Below, piece by piece: positions 6,521-12,610 of a stretch of 12,610 nucleotides of DNA. Origin of the DNA: JBMFOH01 sp049969715 [NCBI: bacterium]. Its GTDB lineage: Bacteria > DUMJ01. Position 1 is the first letter of the stretch; each line of letters starts with the position of its first letter. The notes under the pieces are model-generated. The model was not told the origin of the DNA. It ran no database searches and saw nothing but the letters and a program-made list of their open reading frames with translations. The stretch covers positions 1 through 12,610 of the forward strand of contig JBMFOH010000040.1 in the NCBI GenBank assembly GCA_049969715.1, read 5' to 3'. The translations under genes and the position numbers were made by a program.

Positions 6521-7413
6521 AAGAGGTACTTGGACAAAAAAGGGCCAAGATCATACTAGAAAATGCTATTAAAATGGATAGATTACCCCACTTTTTTATA
6601 TTTGTAGGGCCAAATGGAGTGGGAAAGCTTTCTGTGGCAAAGGAACTGGCTATGACTTTGAACTGTCTGGAACCAGATCCACCATGTAGAAGTTGTAATG
6701 TATGTAGAAGTATATTGAATGATAATCATCCTGATGTGATACTCATAAAGGATGAGAGTATAGGTATAGGCCAGTCTAGAGAGATAAGGAAGATAGCATT
6801 TACATCTCCTATAGTAGGGAGGTATAGGGTATTCATTGTAGAAAATGCAGAAAATTTTACTGGCCATTCGGCAAATAGCCTTCTTAAGGTCTTAGAGGAA
6901 CCTCCTCCTTCTACAATATTTGTATTTACTACCAAGAATCTAGATAATATATTAAGGACGATCATCTCTAGGGCTATTATAGTTCCTTTTTCTCCAGTGC
7001 ACCGTGACATAATCTCTTCTCTCCTATTGGAGAAGGGAGTAAAGGAGACTGAAGCTTTAAAGATAAGTTATCTTTCCCAGGGAGATGTAGAAAAGGCGAT
7101 GGAATTTGCCGAGAAAGGGGAGTTTGAGCTCTCCCTACCACCTTTTTCTCAGATTGAGTTCTTAGATACATCTGCCAACACGTTGGATTCTGTTTCTATA
7201 TGGTTAAGGGATGTAATAATGACTATTATGGGGGCTTCTGAGCAGTTTATAATAGAAAGAGACCATTATCAAGACTTCTGGAAGGGTGTATATAATATAG
7301 AGAAATTAATAAACGGCTTCTTTTCTATAGAGACTATAAAAGATCTGGAAGACTGCAATGGGGACTGGAAATTTGCTTTAGAAGTGTTGTATACTGAATT
7401 GGAGGTTAAATAA
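6517..7413 (+). CDS. holB: DNA polymerase III subunit delta prime
   Basis: Part of the clamp loader that places the beta sliding clamp on primed DNA. Seen: a P-loop-like GPNGVGKLS (31-39), four cysteines in a zinc module (Cys50, Cys57, Cys60, Cys63), a DEXX-equivalent region VFIVENAE, then NSLLKVLEEPP and IISRAIIVPF, where the Arg of the SRC motif (arginine finger) is kept although the Cys is Ala. The P-loop has Leu where Thr or Ser normally follows the Lys, so ATP hydrolysis by this subunit is doubtful, as is accepted for many delta prime proteins. Length is 298 residues, slightly short. The ATG overlaps the darA stop (ATGA), and the next gene begins one base after its TAA. Confidence 0.94.
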   Translation: MKEVLGQKRAKIILENAIKMDRLPHFFIFVGPNGVGKLSVAKELAMTLNCLEPDPPCRSCNVCRSILNDNHPDVILIKDESIGIGQSREIRKIAFTSPIVGRYRVFIVENAENFTGHSANSLLKVLEEPPPSTIFVFTTKNLDNILRTIISRAIIVPFSPVHRDIISSLLLEKGVKETEALKISYLSQGDVEKAMEFAEKGEFELSLPPFSQIEFLDTSANTLDSVSIWLRDVIMTIMGASEQFIIERDHYQDFWKGVYNIEKLINGFFSIETIKDLEDCNGDWKFALEVLYTELEVK

Positions 7414-7414
7414 A

Positions 7415-8335
7415 TTGTTTTTATATACTGTAAGGTTACTGGAGTTTAAGACAGAGATAAGCATATATTATTCAGAAGAGGAGTTGTCTCCAAGGGATAC
7501 AGTAGTAGTAATGTATAAAGATAAGGAATATATTGGGGAAGTAATATACCGTCTTGGAGAGGTCCAAGATCAATCGTTTAGTCACTTAAAGAGGATAGTA
7601 AGAAAGGCATCTCCGGAAGAGGAGTCATTACTAAGAGAAAGAGAGTTAAAAAAGAAGGAGATCTTTTACATAGTAAAAGAAAGGATTAATGTCCATGAAC
7701 TTCCTATGAAGCTTATCAGGGTAGATTTTGCCGATAATCCTGAGCGGGTAGTATGCTTCTTTGTGGCTGAGGGAAGGATAGATTTCAGAGAATTGGTAAA
7801 GGACCTGGCACATAGACTTATGAATAGGGTGGAGCTCCGTCAGATAGGGGTAAGAGATGAGATAAAGATTGTCAAAGGAATAGGTCCATGTGGTAAGATA
7901 GCTTGTTGCTGTGAATTTTTAGAAGATTTCTCGCCTATCTCAGTGAGGATAGCAAAAGAACAAGGACTTATATTGAACCCTACAAAGATCTCTGGGTTAT
8001 GTGGAAGGCTTATGTGTTGTCTAAGGTTTGAGGCAGAATTTTATAGTGAAGTAATAAAGAATTTCCCAGAGATAGGAACTATGGTAAAGACAAAGATGGG
8101 GGATGGAAGGGTAGTGGGGATAAATGCTATAAAAAATACTGTGATAGTAGAATTTAAGAATGGATGGCAGAAAGAGATATCACTAAGTGATATTACTGGT
8201 GCCGAAGACCGGACTCGAACCGATACGGACGTAGGTCCACTGGATCCTGAATCCAGAGCGTCTACCAATTCCGCCACTTCGGCACAATCTCAATCATATT
8301 ATAATTTACCGCCAAATTTTGTCAAGGAGGAATAA
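7415..8335 (+). CDS. ricT: PSP1-domain protein RicT/YaaT with an antisense-tRNA-encoded tail
   Basis: RicT of B. subtilis works with RicA and RicF in a complex that stimulates RNase Y mRNA maturation and binds iron-sulfur clusters. Seen: PSP1 domain with the cysteine clusters GPCGKIACCCEF (158-168) and GLCGRLMCCLRFE (194-206), which match the family signature. TTG start is fixed by GGAGGTTA (7401-7408), one base after holB. The homologous protein ends near residue 260 (the B. subtilis protein has about 275). From residue 261 the frame runs through the complement of tRNA-Leu (to about residue 290) and then its promoter (291-306). This tail uses CGG, CGA, ACG, GCG and TCG codons that are rare elsewhere in the window and has no family counterpart. 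No stop codon interrupts the frame before 8333. RicA and RicF are not in the window. Confidence 0.92.
   Translation: MFLYTVRLLEFKTEISIYYSEEELSPRDTVVVMYKDKEYIGEVIYRLGEVQDQSFSHLKRIVRKASPEEESLLRERELKKKEIFYIVKERINVHELPMKLIRVDFADNPERVVCFFVAEGRIDFRELVKDLAHRLMNRVELRQIGVRDEIKIVKGIGPCGKIACCCEFLEDFSPISVRIAKEQGLILNPTKISGLCGRLMCCLRFEAEFYSEVIKNFPEIGTMVKTKMGDGRVVGINAIKNTVIVEFKNGWQKEISLSDITGAEDRTRTDTDVGPLDPESRASTNSATSAQSQSYYNLPPNFVKEE
8174..8193 (-). terminator. Possible weak terminator for tRNA-Leu
   Basis: Just past the tRNA 3' end on the - strand, ATATCAC-TTA-GTGATAT (8193-8177) forms a seven-pair hairpin and is followed by CTCTTTC, a poor U-run. It lies inside the ricT coding region. The stem is good, but the weak U-run means processing from a longer transcript is equally possible. 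Confidence 0.3.
8197..8283 (-). tRNA. tRNA-Leu (anticodon CAG), CCA encoded
   Basis: Read on the - strand, the 87 bases fold as a class II tRNA. The acceptor stem is GCCGAAG (8283-8277) with CTTCGGC (8207-8201). The D arm is GCG...CGC around AATTGGTAGA. The anticodon stem CTGGA/TCCAG encloses loop TTCAGGA, giving anticodon CAG, which reads CUG. The long variable arm GGAC-CTAC-GTCC is typical of leucine, and the T arm ATCGG/CCGGT has loop TTCGAGT. The 3' end is A (8200) followed by an encoded CCA (8199-8197). All stems pair, with one wobble in the T stem. The gene lies entirely antisense to the 3' part of ricT and is the only RNA gene seen in the window. It has its own promoter at 8298-8325. 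Confidence 0.97.
8298..8325 (-). promoter_or_regulatory. Promoter of tRNA-Leu
   Basis: On the - strand a perfect TTGACA (8325-8320), a 16-base spacer and a perfect TATAAT (8303-8298), ending 14 bases before the mature tRNA 5' base. Transcription would start about 6-7 bases before the tRNA, leaving almost no leader. The -35 box shares bases with AAGGAGG (8324-8330), the ribosome site of the sugar kinase gene on the other strand. Being consensus in both boxes and well placed makes this the best promoter in the window. Confidence 0.85.
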
Positions 8336-8338
8336 GAA

Positions 8339-9268
8339 ATGATTATTACTGTAACCCCAAACATTTCATTAGACAAAACCCTTATCGTAGAAGACTTCAG
8401 GATAGGGCATACCCACAGGGTAAAAGAAGAGATGGCTGTTCCAGGAGGAAAGGGACTAAATGCCTCTAGAGCCTTATTGGGAATGGGTTATAAGGCAACT
8501 ATCTTAGGTTTTATAGGTGGTAATACAGGAAGGTATATCCAGAGTGAATTGGAATATGAGGGAATACCCCACGACCTAGTAGAGATAAATGGAGAATCTA
8601 GAACCTGTTACAATGTGGTAGACCCAATAAATCATACCCAGACTGAGATCTTAGAGAAAGGGCCATTGATAATTGAGGATTATATAAAACTTTTAGAGGA
8701 GAGGATCTCTAGATATATATCAGAGGATACAGTAGTATGTATGGGAGGAAGCCTTCCTTTAGGGGCTCCAGTAGATTTATATGTGAGATTGATAGAATTT
8801 ATAAAGGCAAGGGGGAGTAAGGTAATATTAGATACAAGTGGAGAGCCATTAAAGGTAGGCATAAAAGGGAAACCATATGCAGTGAAGCCAAATCGTGTGG
8901 AGACAGAAACTATAGTAGGATTTAAATTAAATAATTTGGAAGATATGAAAAAGGCACTGGATTATTTTATAAAGGAAGGTATAGAGCTTCCCGTGATCTC
9001 TATGGGAAAGGATGGGGTTATATTCTATAGTGAAGGAAAATATTATAAGGTAACACCTCCAGCCCTTGAAGCCCTTAATGCAGTTGGTTCAGGAGATTCG
9101 GTGGTGGCTGGAATAGCCCTTGGATTAGAAAGGAAACTCCCTATTATTGAGATTATAAGATTAGGTGCAGCTATGGGAACTGCTAATGTGCTTACACTAA
9201 GACCAGGTGATGTAAGAAAAGAGGATGTTGACAGGATACTTCCTAAGGTAGAGGTGACTCCTGTATAA
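8339..9268 (+). CDS. fruK: 1-phosphofructokinase / tagatose-6-phosphate kinase family (PfkB) sugar kinase
   Basis: Transfers phosphate from ATP to a phosphorylated sugar, most often fructose-1-phosphate to fructose-1,6-bisphosphate. Seen: TVTPNISLDKTL (4-15) at the N terminus, the substrate-site GGKGLN (36-41), MGGSLP (135-140), KPN (183-185), and the C-terminal PfkB signature NAVGSGDSVVAG (247-258) with catalytic Asp253. The 309 residues are normal. ATG follows AAGGAGG (8324-8330) by 8 bases, 3 bases after the ricT stop. There is no PTS fructose permease or fruR beside it, so fructose-1-phosphate may not be the in vivo substrate; 6-phosphofructokinase or tagatose-6-phosphate kinase activity is equally compatible. 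In B. subtilis the corresponding place is held by yabA, so this gene looks like a local addition. Confidence 0.9.
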   Translation: MIITVTPNISLDKTLIVEDFRIGHTHRVKEEMAVPGGKGLNASRALLGMGYKATILGFIGGNTGRYIQSELEYEGIPHDLVEINGESRTCYNVVDPINHTQTEILEKGPLIIEDYIKLLEERISRYISEDTVVCMGGSLPLGAPVDLYVRLIEFIKARGSKVILDTSGEPLKVGIKGKPYAVKPNRVETETIVGFKLNNLEDMKKALDYFIKEGIELPVISMGKDGVIFYSEGKYYKVTPPALEALNAVGSGDSVVAGIALGLERKLPIIEIIRLGAAMGTANVLTLRPGDVRKEDVDRILPKVEVTPV

Positions 9269-9279
9269 GGATAGAGAAT

Positions 9280-9933
9280 ATTGGAAGGTTTACTCTATTC
9301 TATCCTGAAGATGTTATTATTTCTACTACAGATACATTGCTCCTTGCAGATTTTGTAAGACTAAAAAAGGGTGAGTGTTTCTTAGAATTGGGGGCTGGTT
9401 CAGGCTGTCTGTCATTTATAGTTATCGATAGACAGCCTGAGTGTAAGGGTGCCTTATTGGTAGAGATCCAGGGTAGACTTTATGATGTCTTGAAAGAAAA
9501 TATAGAAAGGAATAATCTTGGAGAGAGTGTAGTGTTGATAAATAATGATATAAAGAATCTTCCTTCTCTCTTCCCAGAAAAAAGGAATACCTTTGATGTG
9601 GTGATTACAAACCCTCCCTATATAAAAAAAGGAGAAGGGAGGGTGAGTCCCAATAGAGAAAGAGTAATTGCCAACACTGAGTTATACCTTTCTTTAGAAG
9701 ATATAGCAAGAGTATCAAGTTTTTTCTTAAAGATACGAGGAAGATTATACATAATATATAGGAGTGAAAGATTAAAGGAGTTGCTTTCTATTCTTTCTGA
9801 TTTTGGCTTAGAGACAAAGAGATTATGTTTTATCTATCCTCGTGAAGATAAGGGAAGTAAAAGGGTATTACTAGAAGCTCGTAAGGGAGGGAGACCTGGG
9901 ATAAGGGTAGAGCCTCCAATCTTTTTGGGATAA
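9280..9933 (+). CDS. yabB: YabB/TrmN6-like SAM-dependent N6-adenine tRNA methyltransferase, start uncertain
   Basis: Family members methylate N6 of an adenosine (A37 in tRNA1-Val for E. coli TrmN6) or related targets. Seen: TTDTLLLADFVRLKKGE at the N terminus, SAM-binding motif I ELGAGSGCLSF, an acidic end of strand 2 (LVEIQ), and catalytic NPPY in VVITNPPYIKKGEG, followed by IANTE. Start problem: the homologous part begins upstream of the first ordinary start codon (TTG 9337, which has no ribosome site). The frame is open from 9247 but contains only ATA (9265, 9271) and ATT (9280) upstream. ATT 9280 is 8 bases after AAGGA (9267-9271), so it is given here as the likeliest start; a small frameshift in the sequence is the alternative. 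It follows the sugar kinase stop (9266-9268) closely and ends 10 bases before the next gene. Confidence 0.8.
   Translation: MGRFTLFYPEDVIISTTDTLLLADFVRLKKGECFLELGAGSGCLSFIVIDRQPECKGALLVEIQGRLYDVLKENIERNNLGESVVLINNDIKNLPSLFPEKRNTFDVVITNPPYIKKGEGRVSPNRERVIANTELYLSLEDIARVSSFFLKIRGRLYIIYRSERLKELLSILSDFGLETKRLCFIYPREDKGSKRVLLEARKGGRPGIRVEPPIFLG
9400..9440 (+). repeat. Strong inverted repeat (hairpin) inside the methyltransferase gene
   Basis: TCAGGCTGTCTGTC (9400-9413) pairs with GATAGACAGCCTGA (9427-9440): 14 pairs with a single G-U wobble, around a 13-base AT-rich loop. The outer 11 pairs are perfect. It encodes part of motif I and the following strand, about 120 bases from the gene start, and has no U-run after it, so it is not an intrinsic terminator. 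Confidence 0.7.
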
Positions 9934-9943
9934 AGGAAAGGAT

Positions 9944-11242
9944 ATGGATCAGAGTGAAGCTCCATACTTTAATGCAATAATAGATTATATACAACAGAAG
10001 CCATTAAGATTCCATTATCCTGGACATAAAGGAAGATTAAGCTTATGGGACTTGACGGAACTTCCTCAAACAGATAATCTCTTCTTTCCTACTGGACCTC
10101 TGTTAAAGGCTCAAGAACTTGCAGCATTAGCATTTGGATCAGATCATACCTACTTTTTGACAAATGGAACTACACAGGGTATTCAGTCAGCATTTCTGAC
10201 GGCATTCAAAAAAGGAGACAAGATTATCCTTTCAAGATTCTCTCACAGGAGCATTATAGAAGGAGTTATTCTCTCTGGTACAGAACCTATATTTATAGAT
10301 GAAGATATAGATGAATGGGGTATCTATAAAAATATTCAGATAGCAGAACTTAAGGATATAAGTGGAGCGAAAGGATTAGTTATAACCAATCCAAACTATT
10401 TCGGATTGGTCTCTGAATTGAAAGACATAGTAGAATGGGCTCATAAAAAGAGGCTTGTAGTTATAGTAGACGAGGCTCATGGAGCTCATTTGCATTTTAA
10501 TAAGGAACTTCCTATATCCGGAGTAGATGCAAAGGCGGATATAACTATACAGAGTATGCATAAGATGGGAATTTCTCTAACCCCAGGTGCGTTGTTACAT
10601 GTAAAAGGAGACAAGATTGATATACATAGATTAGAGGAGAATATAAAGCTTCTATCAACGACTAGTCCATCTACCCTTATTCTGGCTTCTATCGATATAG
10701 GAAGAAGGATCTTGGCACTCTATGGAGAGGAAATACTGAATAGACTACTATCCTTTATAGAGAAATTTACGTATAAATTGAAAGAAGCGAACTCTAATCT
10801 AAGTATCTATCCGAATGCAGATAAGACAAAGCTGTTATTTTATGGATTAGACGGAGAAGAATTGAGTAGGATTCTATGGAAGGATTATAGAATCCAAGCA
10901 GAATTTTTTTCCACCACTTATTGCCTATTTATAATTTCGCTATTGGATAGCGAAGAGACTATATATAGATTGTATGATACATTAAAGTGTATAGAAGTGT
11001 CTCCTCCTAAAATTTTTAGTAAAATTCCAAGATATGATCTAGGTATACTCCCCTCTGATGCTTACTTTTCTAGTAAAGAGAGAAAAAAGACTATAGATGC
11101 TGTGGGGAGGATATCAGGGGAGGTTATTACCCAGTATCCACCAGGAGTCCCAATAGTAGTACCAGGGGCTATAATTACCCCTGACATTAGGGATTATCTT
11201 ATTTCAATAGGAAAGAGTGATATAGATGTTACTCTCCATTGA
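9944..11242 (+). CDS. Orn/Lys/Arg decarboxylase-family PLP enzyme (YaaO-like)
   Basis: Fold-type I basic amino acid decarboxylase family; members make putrescine, cadaverine or agmatine. Seen: HYPGHKGR (24-31), the DLTELPQTDNLFFPTGPLLKAQELAA block (36-61) typical of the family, FLTNGTTQGIQS (71-82), the cofactor Asp in VDEAHGAH (175-182), and the Schiff-base lysine Lys207 in QSMHKMGISLTPGALL. The C-terminal YPPGVPIVVPG is kept, with Ala in place of the Glu that usually follows (PGE). At 432 residues it is shorter than the usual 470-490 and lacks the inducible enzymes' N-terminal wing domain, as YaaO does. ATG follows AAAGGA closely. Its end overlaps the first deoxynucleoside kinase by 17 bases. 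The substrate cannot be chosen from sequence; arginine or lysine is likely. Confidence 0.86.
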   Translation: MDQSEAPYFNAIIDYIQQKPLRFHYPGHKGRLSLWDLTELPQTDNLFFPTGPLLKAQELAALAFGSDHTYFLTNGTTQGIQSAFLTAFKKGDKIILSRFSHRSIIEGVILSGTEPIFIDEDIDEWGIYKNIQIAELKDISGAKGLVITNPNYFGLVSELKDIVEWAHKKRLVVIVDEAHGAHLHFNKELPISGVDAKADITIQSMHKMGISLTPGALLHVKGDKIDIHRLEENIKLLSTTSPSTLILASIDIGRRILALYGEEILNRLLSFIEKFTYKLKEANSNLSIYPNADKTKLLFYGLDGEELSRILWKDYRIQAEFFSTTYCLFIISLLDSEETIYRLYDTLKCIEVSPPKIFSKIPRYDLGILPSDAYFSSKERKKTIDAVGRISGEVITQYPPGVPIVVPGAIITPDIRDYLISIGKSDIDVTLH

Positions 11243-11834
11243 AGGACCAATAGGAGTAGGTAAGACCTCTTTAACTAATATAATTGCTGAAAATCTTAGA
11301 GAGTTAAACTTTATCAAGATATACGAGCTATCTCAGAGGAATATCTATTTAGACAGATTTTATATTGATATTAAAAGATATGCATTTCCTACCCAGATAG
11401 AGTTTCTGATAAATAGATTCTGGCAGTGGAGGAAGATTCAGGATTTAAAAGGAAACGTTGTATGTGACTATTTCTTTTTCAAGGATGAGATCTTTGCCTG
11501 TATGAATCTAGAAGGAGAGGATATAAATCTCTATAGGAGAATATTTAATCTAATGGTTCATCATATCAAACCTCCTGATTATCTAGTGTATCTAACTGCC
11601 AGTCCTTCTACCCTTTTAGAAAGAATAAAAAGGAGAGGAAGGACATTTGAAGCGATGTTAAAGTTGGATTATCTGATTTCTCTGTGTAAATCTTATGAGG
11701 ATTATATATCTGGATATAAAGTCTCTCCCATATTAAAGATAGAGACAGACTCATTAGATTATGTAAATAGAAAAGAAGACCAAGAGTATATTATGTCAAA
11801 GATAAAGAGGTTTATCTTGTTAGGTGGTAAATGA
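11226..11834 (+). CDS. Deoxynucleoside kinase (dGK/dAK-like), first of a tandem pair
   Basis: Salvages deoxynucleosides to their monophosphates. Seen: P-loop EGPIGVGKTSL (6-16), Glu34 in IYELSQRN (32-39), RYAFPTQIEFLINRF (51-65), VVCDYFFFKDEIFA (78-91) with the family Asp, and a lid-like RIKRRGRTFE. In place of the DRS/DRT motif it has Asp-Tyr, a version seen in dGK-like bacterial kinases. The usual ENPF is altered to RNIY, so specificity may be shifted. It has 202 residues. It starts inside the decarboxylase gene (17-base overlap) and ends in an ATGA overlap with its partner. Confidence 0.87.
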   Translation: MLLSIEGPIGVGKTSLTNIIAENLRELNFIKIYELSQRNIYLDRFYIDIKRYAFPTQIEFLINRFWQWRKIQDLKGNVVCDYFFFKDEIFACMNLEGEDINLYRRIFNLMVHHIKPPDYLVYLTASPSTLLERIKRRGRTFEAMLKLDYLISLCKSYEDYISGYKVSPILKIETDSLDYVNRKEDQEYIMSKIKRFILLGGK

Positions 11835-12448
11835 AAACTAATAAGGATAAAAGAATTATCTTAGGACTTGCAGGGAATATAGGGGTTGGGAAGACATCAG
11901 TCCTAGAAAGATTAAGTATTAGATGGGGATGGGATCTCTATAAAGAGCCAGCTTCAGAAAATCCGTATCTAAAGCTCTATTATAGAGAACCAGAGAGATG
12001 GGGGCTCCATTCTCAAATCTATTTTCTAGTAAATAGATTTGAGGAAGAATTAAAGCTTAGTAGTCTCTCTAAATCTTATATCCTTGACAGGACCATTTAT
12101 GAAGATGGAGAAATCTTTGCCCGAGTAGCTTTAGGAGACGAGGAGTATAAAACATATTATAAGTTTTATAGATTGGCACAGAGATATCTCTGCAAACCAG
12201 ACCTTATAGTGTATCTAAAAGCTCCAGTAGATATACTTATTTCTCGTATTCGAAAGAGAAAGAGATTAGAAGAAAATAGCATATCTATAGAGTATCTAGC
12301 TAAACTCAATGAGCTTTATGAAGATTGGGCTAAAAGCTTTAAAAAAGCTCTTTTAGTTACCTATGACGCTACAGAAGATATAATAGATAACTTTGAAAAA
12401 CTAGCCAATTTTATAGAAGAATATTTAAAGGACTCCTCTTTCAAATAG
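11831..12448 (+). CDS. Deoxynucleoside kinase (dCK/dAK-like), second of a tandem pair
   Basis: Seen: P-loop GNIGVGKTS (15-23), LYKEPASENPYL (37-48), a standard deoxynucleoside-binding block, GLHSQIYFLVNRF (58-70), the DRT motif in ILDRTIYEDGEIFA (84-97) with Asp86 and Arg87, and a lid SRIRKRKR. All key residues are present. At 205 residues it is of normal length. It is clearly a paralogue of the preceding gene (shared YFLVNRF/EFLINRF and IFA blocks) but has the classical Asp-Arg motif, so the pair probably covers purine and pyrimidine deoxynucleosides, as Dgk and Dck do in B. subtilis. ATGA overlap suggests balanced translation. Its last 8 bases overlap the end of the transposase remnant frame on the other strand. 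Confidence 0.88.
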   Translation: MKTNKDKRIILGLAGNIGVGKTSVLERLSIRWGWDLYKEPASENPYLKLYYREPERWGLHSQIYFLVNRFEEELKLSSLSKSYILDRTIYEDGEIFARVALGDEEYKTYYKFYRLAQRYLCKPDLIVYLKAPVDILISRIRKRKRLEENSISIEYLAKLNELYEDWAKSFKKALLVTYDATEDIIDNFEKLANFIEEYLKDSSFK

Positions 12449-12608
12449 TAGGTCTGTCAAGAATCTCTTGTAAACTCTTATTTAACATACTCTGATTATT
12501 CAAGCTCTCTATTGGATTTGTAGTATAAATTAGCCTCCTCGTATAATAGTTTTTGATATAAATTGCATTACCTGTACCTTGAAAAGTTAATATTGATTTA
12601 AGGGTATT
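12441..12608 (-). pseudogene. Decayed IS256/Mutator-family transposase fragment
   Basis: Read on the - strand from the right edge, a 55-codon frame includes YYTRRLIYTTNPIESLNNQ (about 12545-12492), which matches the signature RRxIYTTNAIESLNRQ near the C-terminal third of IS256-family transposases. After that point the expected LRKVTK...FPND segment is absent and the frame ends at TGA (12443-12441) after 16 unrelated codons. So the last 80-90 residues of the transposase are missing and the copy is dead, at least in this part. More of it may lie to the right of the window. Terminal inverted repeats are not seen in these 160 bases. Confidence 0.65.
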
Positions 12609-12610
12609 CC

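Noticed and set aside
8129-8140. A-AAA-AAT heptamer in ricT as a programmed -1 frameshift site that would avoid the tRNA-encoded tail
   Set aside because: The -1 frame would end at TAA 8155-8157, before the end of the conserved domain, and there is no clear stimulatory structure directly downstream. The motif is likely chance in a lysine/asparagine-rich stretch.
8041-8277. - strand frame whose translation begins AELVDALDSGSSGPTSVSVRVRSSAP
   Set aside because: This is the well-known false translation of a tRNA gene, here tRNA-Leu, continued into the antisense of ricT.
10905-10912. Run of T in the decarboxylase gene as a terminator or frameshift
   Set aside because: No hairpin precedes it, and the reading frame continues with good homology on both sides.
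12458-12470. CAAGA-ATC-TCTTG hairpin after the last kinase as an operon terminator
   Set aside because: Only five pairs and no U-run follows; it also lies inside the transposase remnant.

Overview
The window is a densely packed bacterial chromosome segment of low to moderate GC. Almost everything is coded on the + strand. Arginine is written mostly AGA/AGG, genes overlap by ATGA or TAATG or sit a few bases apart, and coding strands are purine-rich. These features, the short proteins and the gene set suggest a compact, probably thermophilic bacterium related to or outside the Firmicutes (Dictyoglomus-like is my best guess, not proven). No phage, CRISPR or obvious defence locus is visible.

Layout. 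(1) Left edge, 1-261: a gene end or a divergent gene start that I cannot resolve, then a leader. (2) 262-1899: an amino-sugar pair, a PIG-L/LmbE zinc deacetylase and a divergent NagB (glucosamine-6-phosphate deaminase) homologue in which one active-site Asp appears to be Cys. (3) 1900-2091: a 192-base gap with a weak terminator and a good sigma-70 promoter (TTGACA, 17 bases, extended TATATA). (4) 2092-8335: a class I/II aminotransferase (DapL-like), an AAA ATPase with C-terminal R3H domain (Ycf45/SpoIIIAA-like), thymidylate kinase, an MscS channel, the c-di-AMP receptor DarA, DNA polymerase III delta prime, and the PSP1 protein RicT/YaaT. (5) A tRNA-Leu(CAG) gene on the - strand at 8197-8283, lying wholly inside the 3' end of the ricT reading frame and with its own near-consensus promoter. 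(6) 8339-12448: a 1-phosphofructokinase-family sugar kinase, a YabB/TrmN6-like methyltransferase with no ordinary start codon, an Orn/Lys/Arg decarboxylase-fold enzyme (YaaO-like) and two deoxynucleoside kinases. (7) 12441-12608: a decayed IS256/Mutator transposase fragment on the - strand at the right edge.

The core tmk-darA-holB-ricT-yabB, together with a YaaO-like decarboxylase and a dgk/dck-like pair, recalls the replication-origin-proximal region of Bacillus subtilis, but here mscS sits between tmk and darA, a sugar kinase sits where yabA would be, and yaaR is not seen. Functionally the block joins dNTP supply (tmk, two deoxynucleoside kinases), replication (delta prime), c-di-AMP sensing with an osmotic channel, and tRNA or RNA maturation factors. 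Genes from 2092 to 12448 could be one long transcript, running against the tRNA gene in the middle.

I did not find a clearly new multi-gene system. The most unusual structures are the tRNA nested antisense in ricT, the shared use of bases by the tRNA -35 box and the fruK ribosome binding site, and the missing start codon of the methyltransferase.
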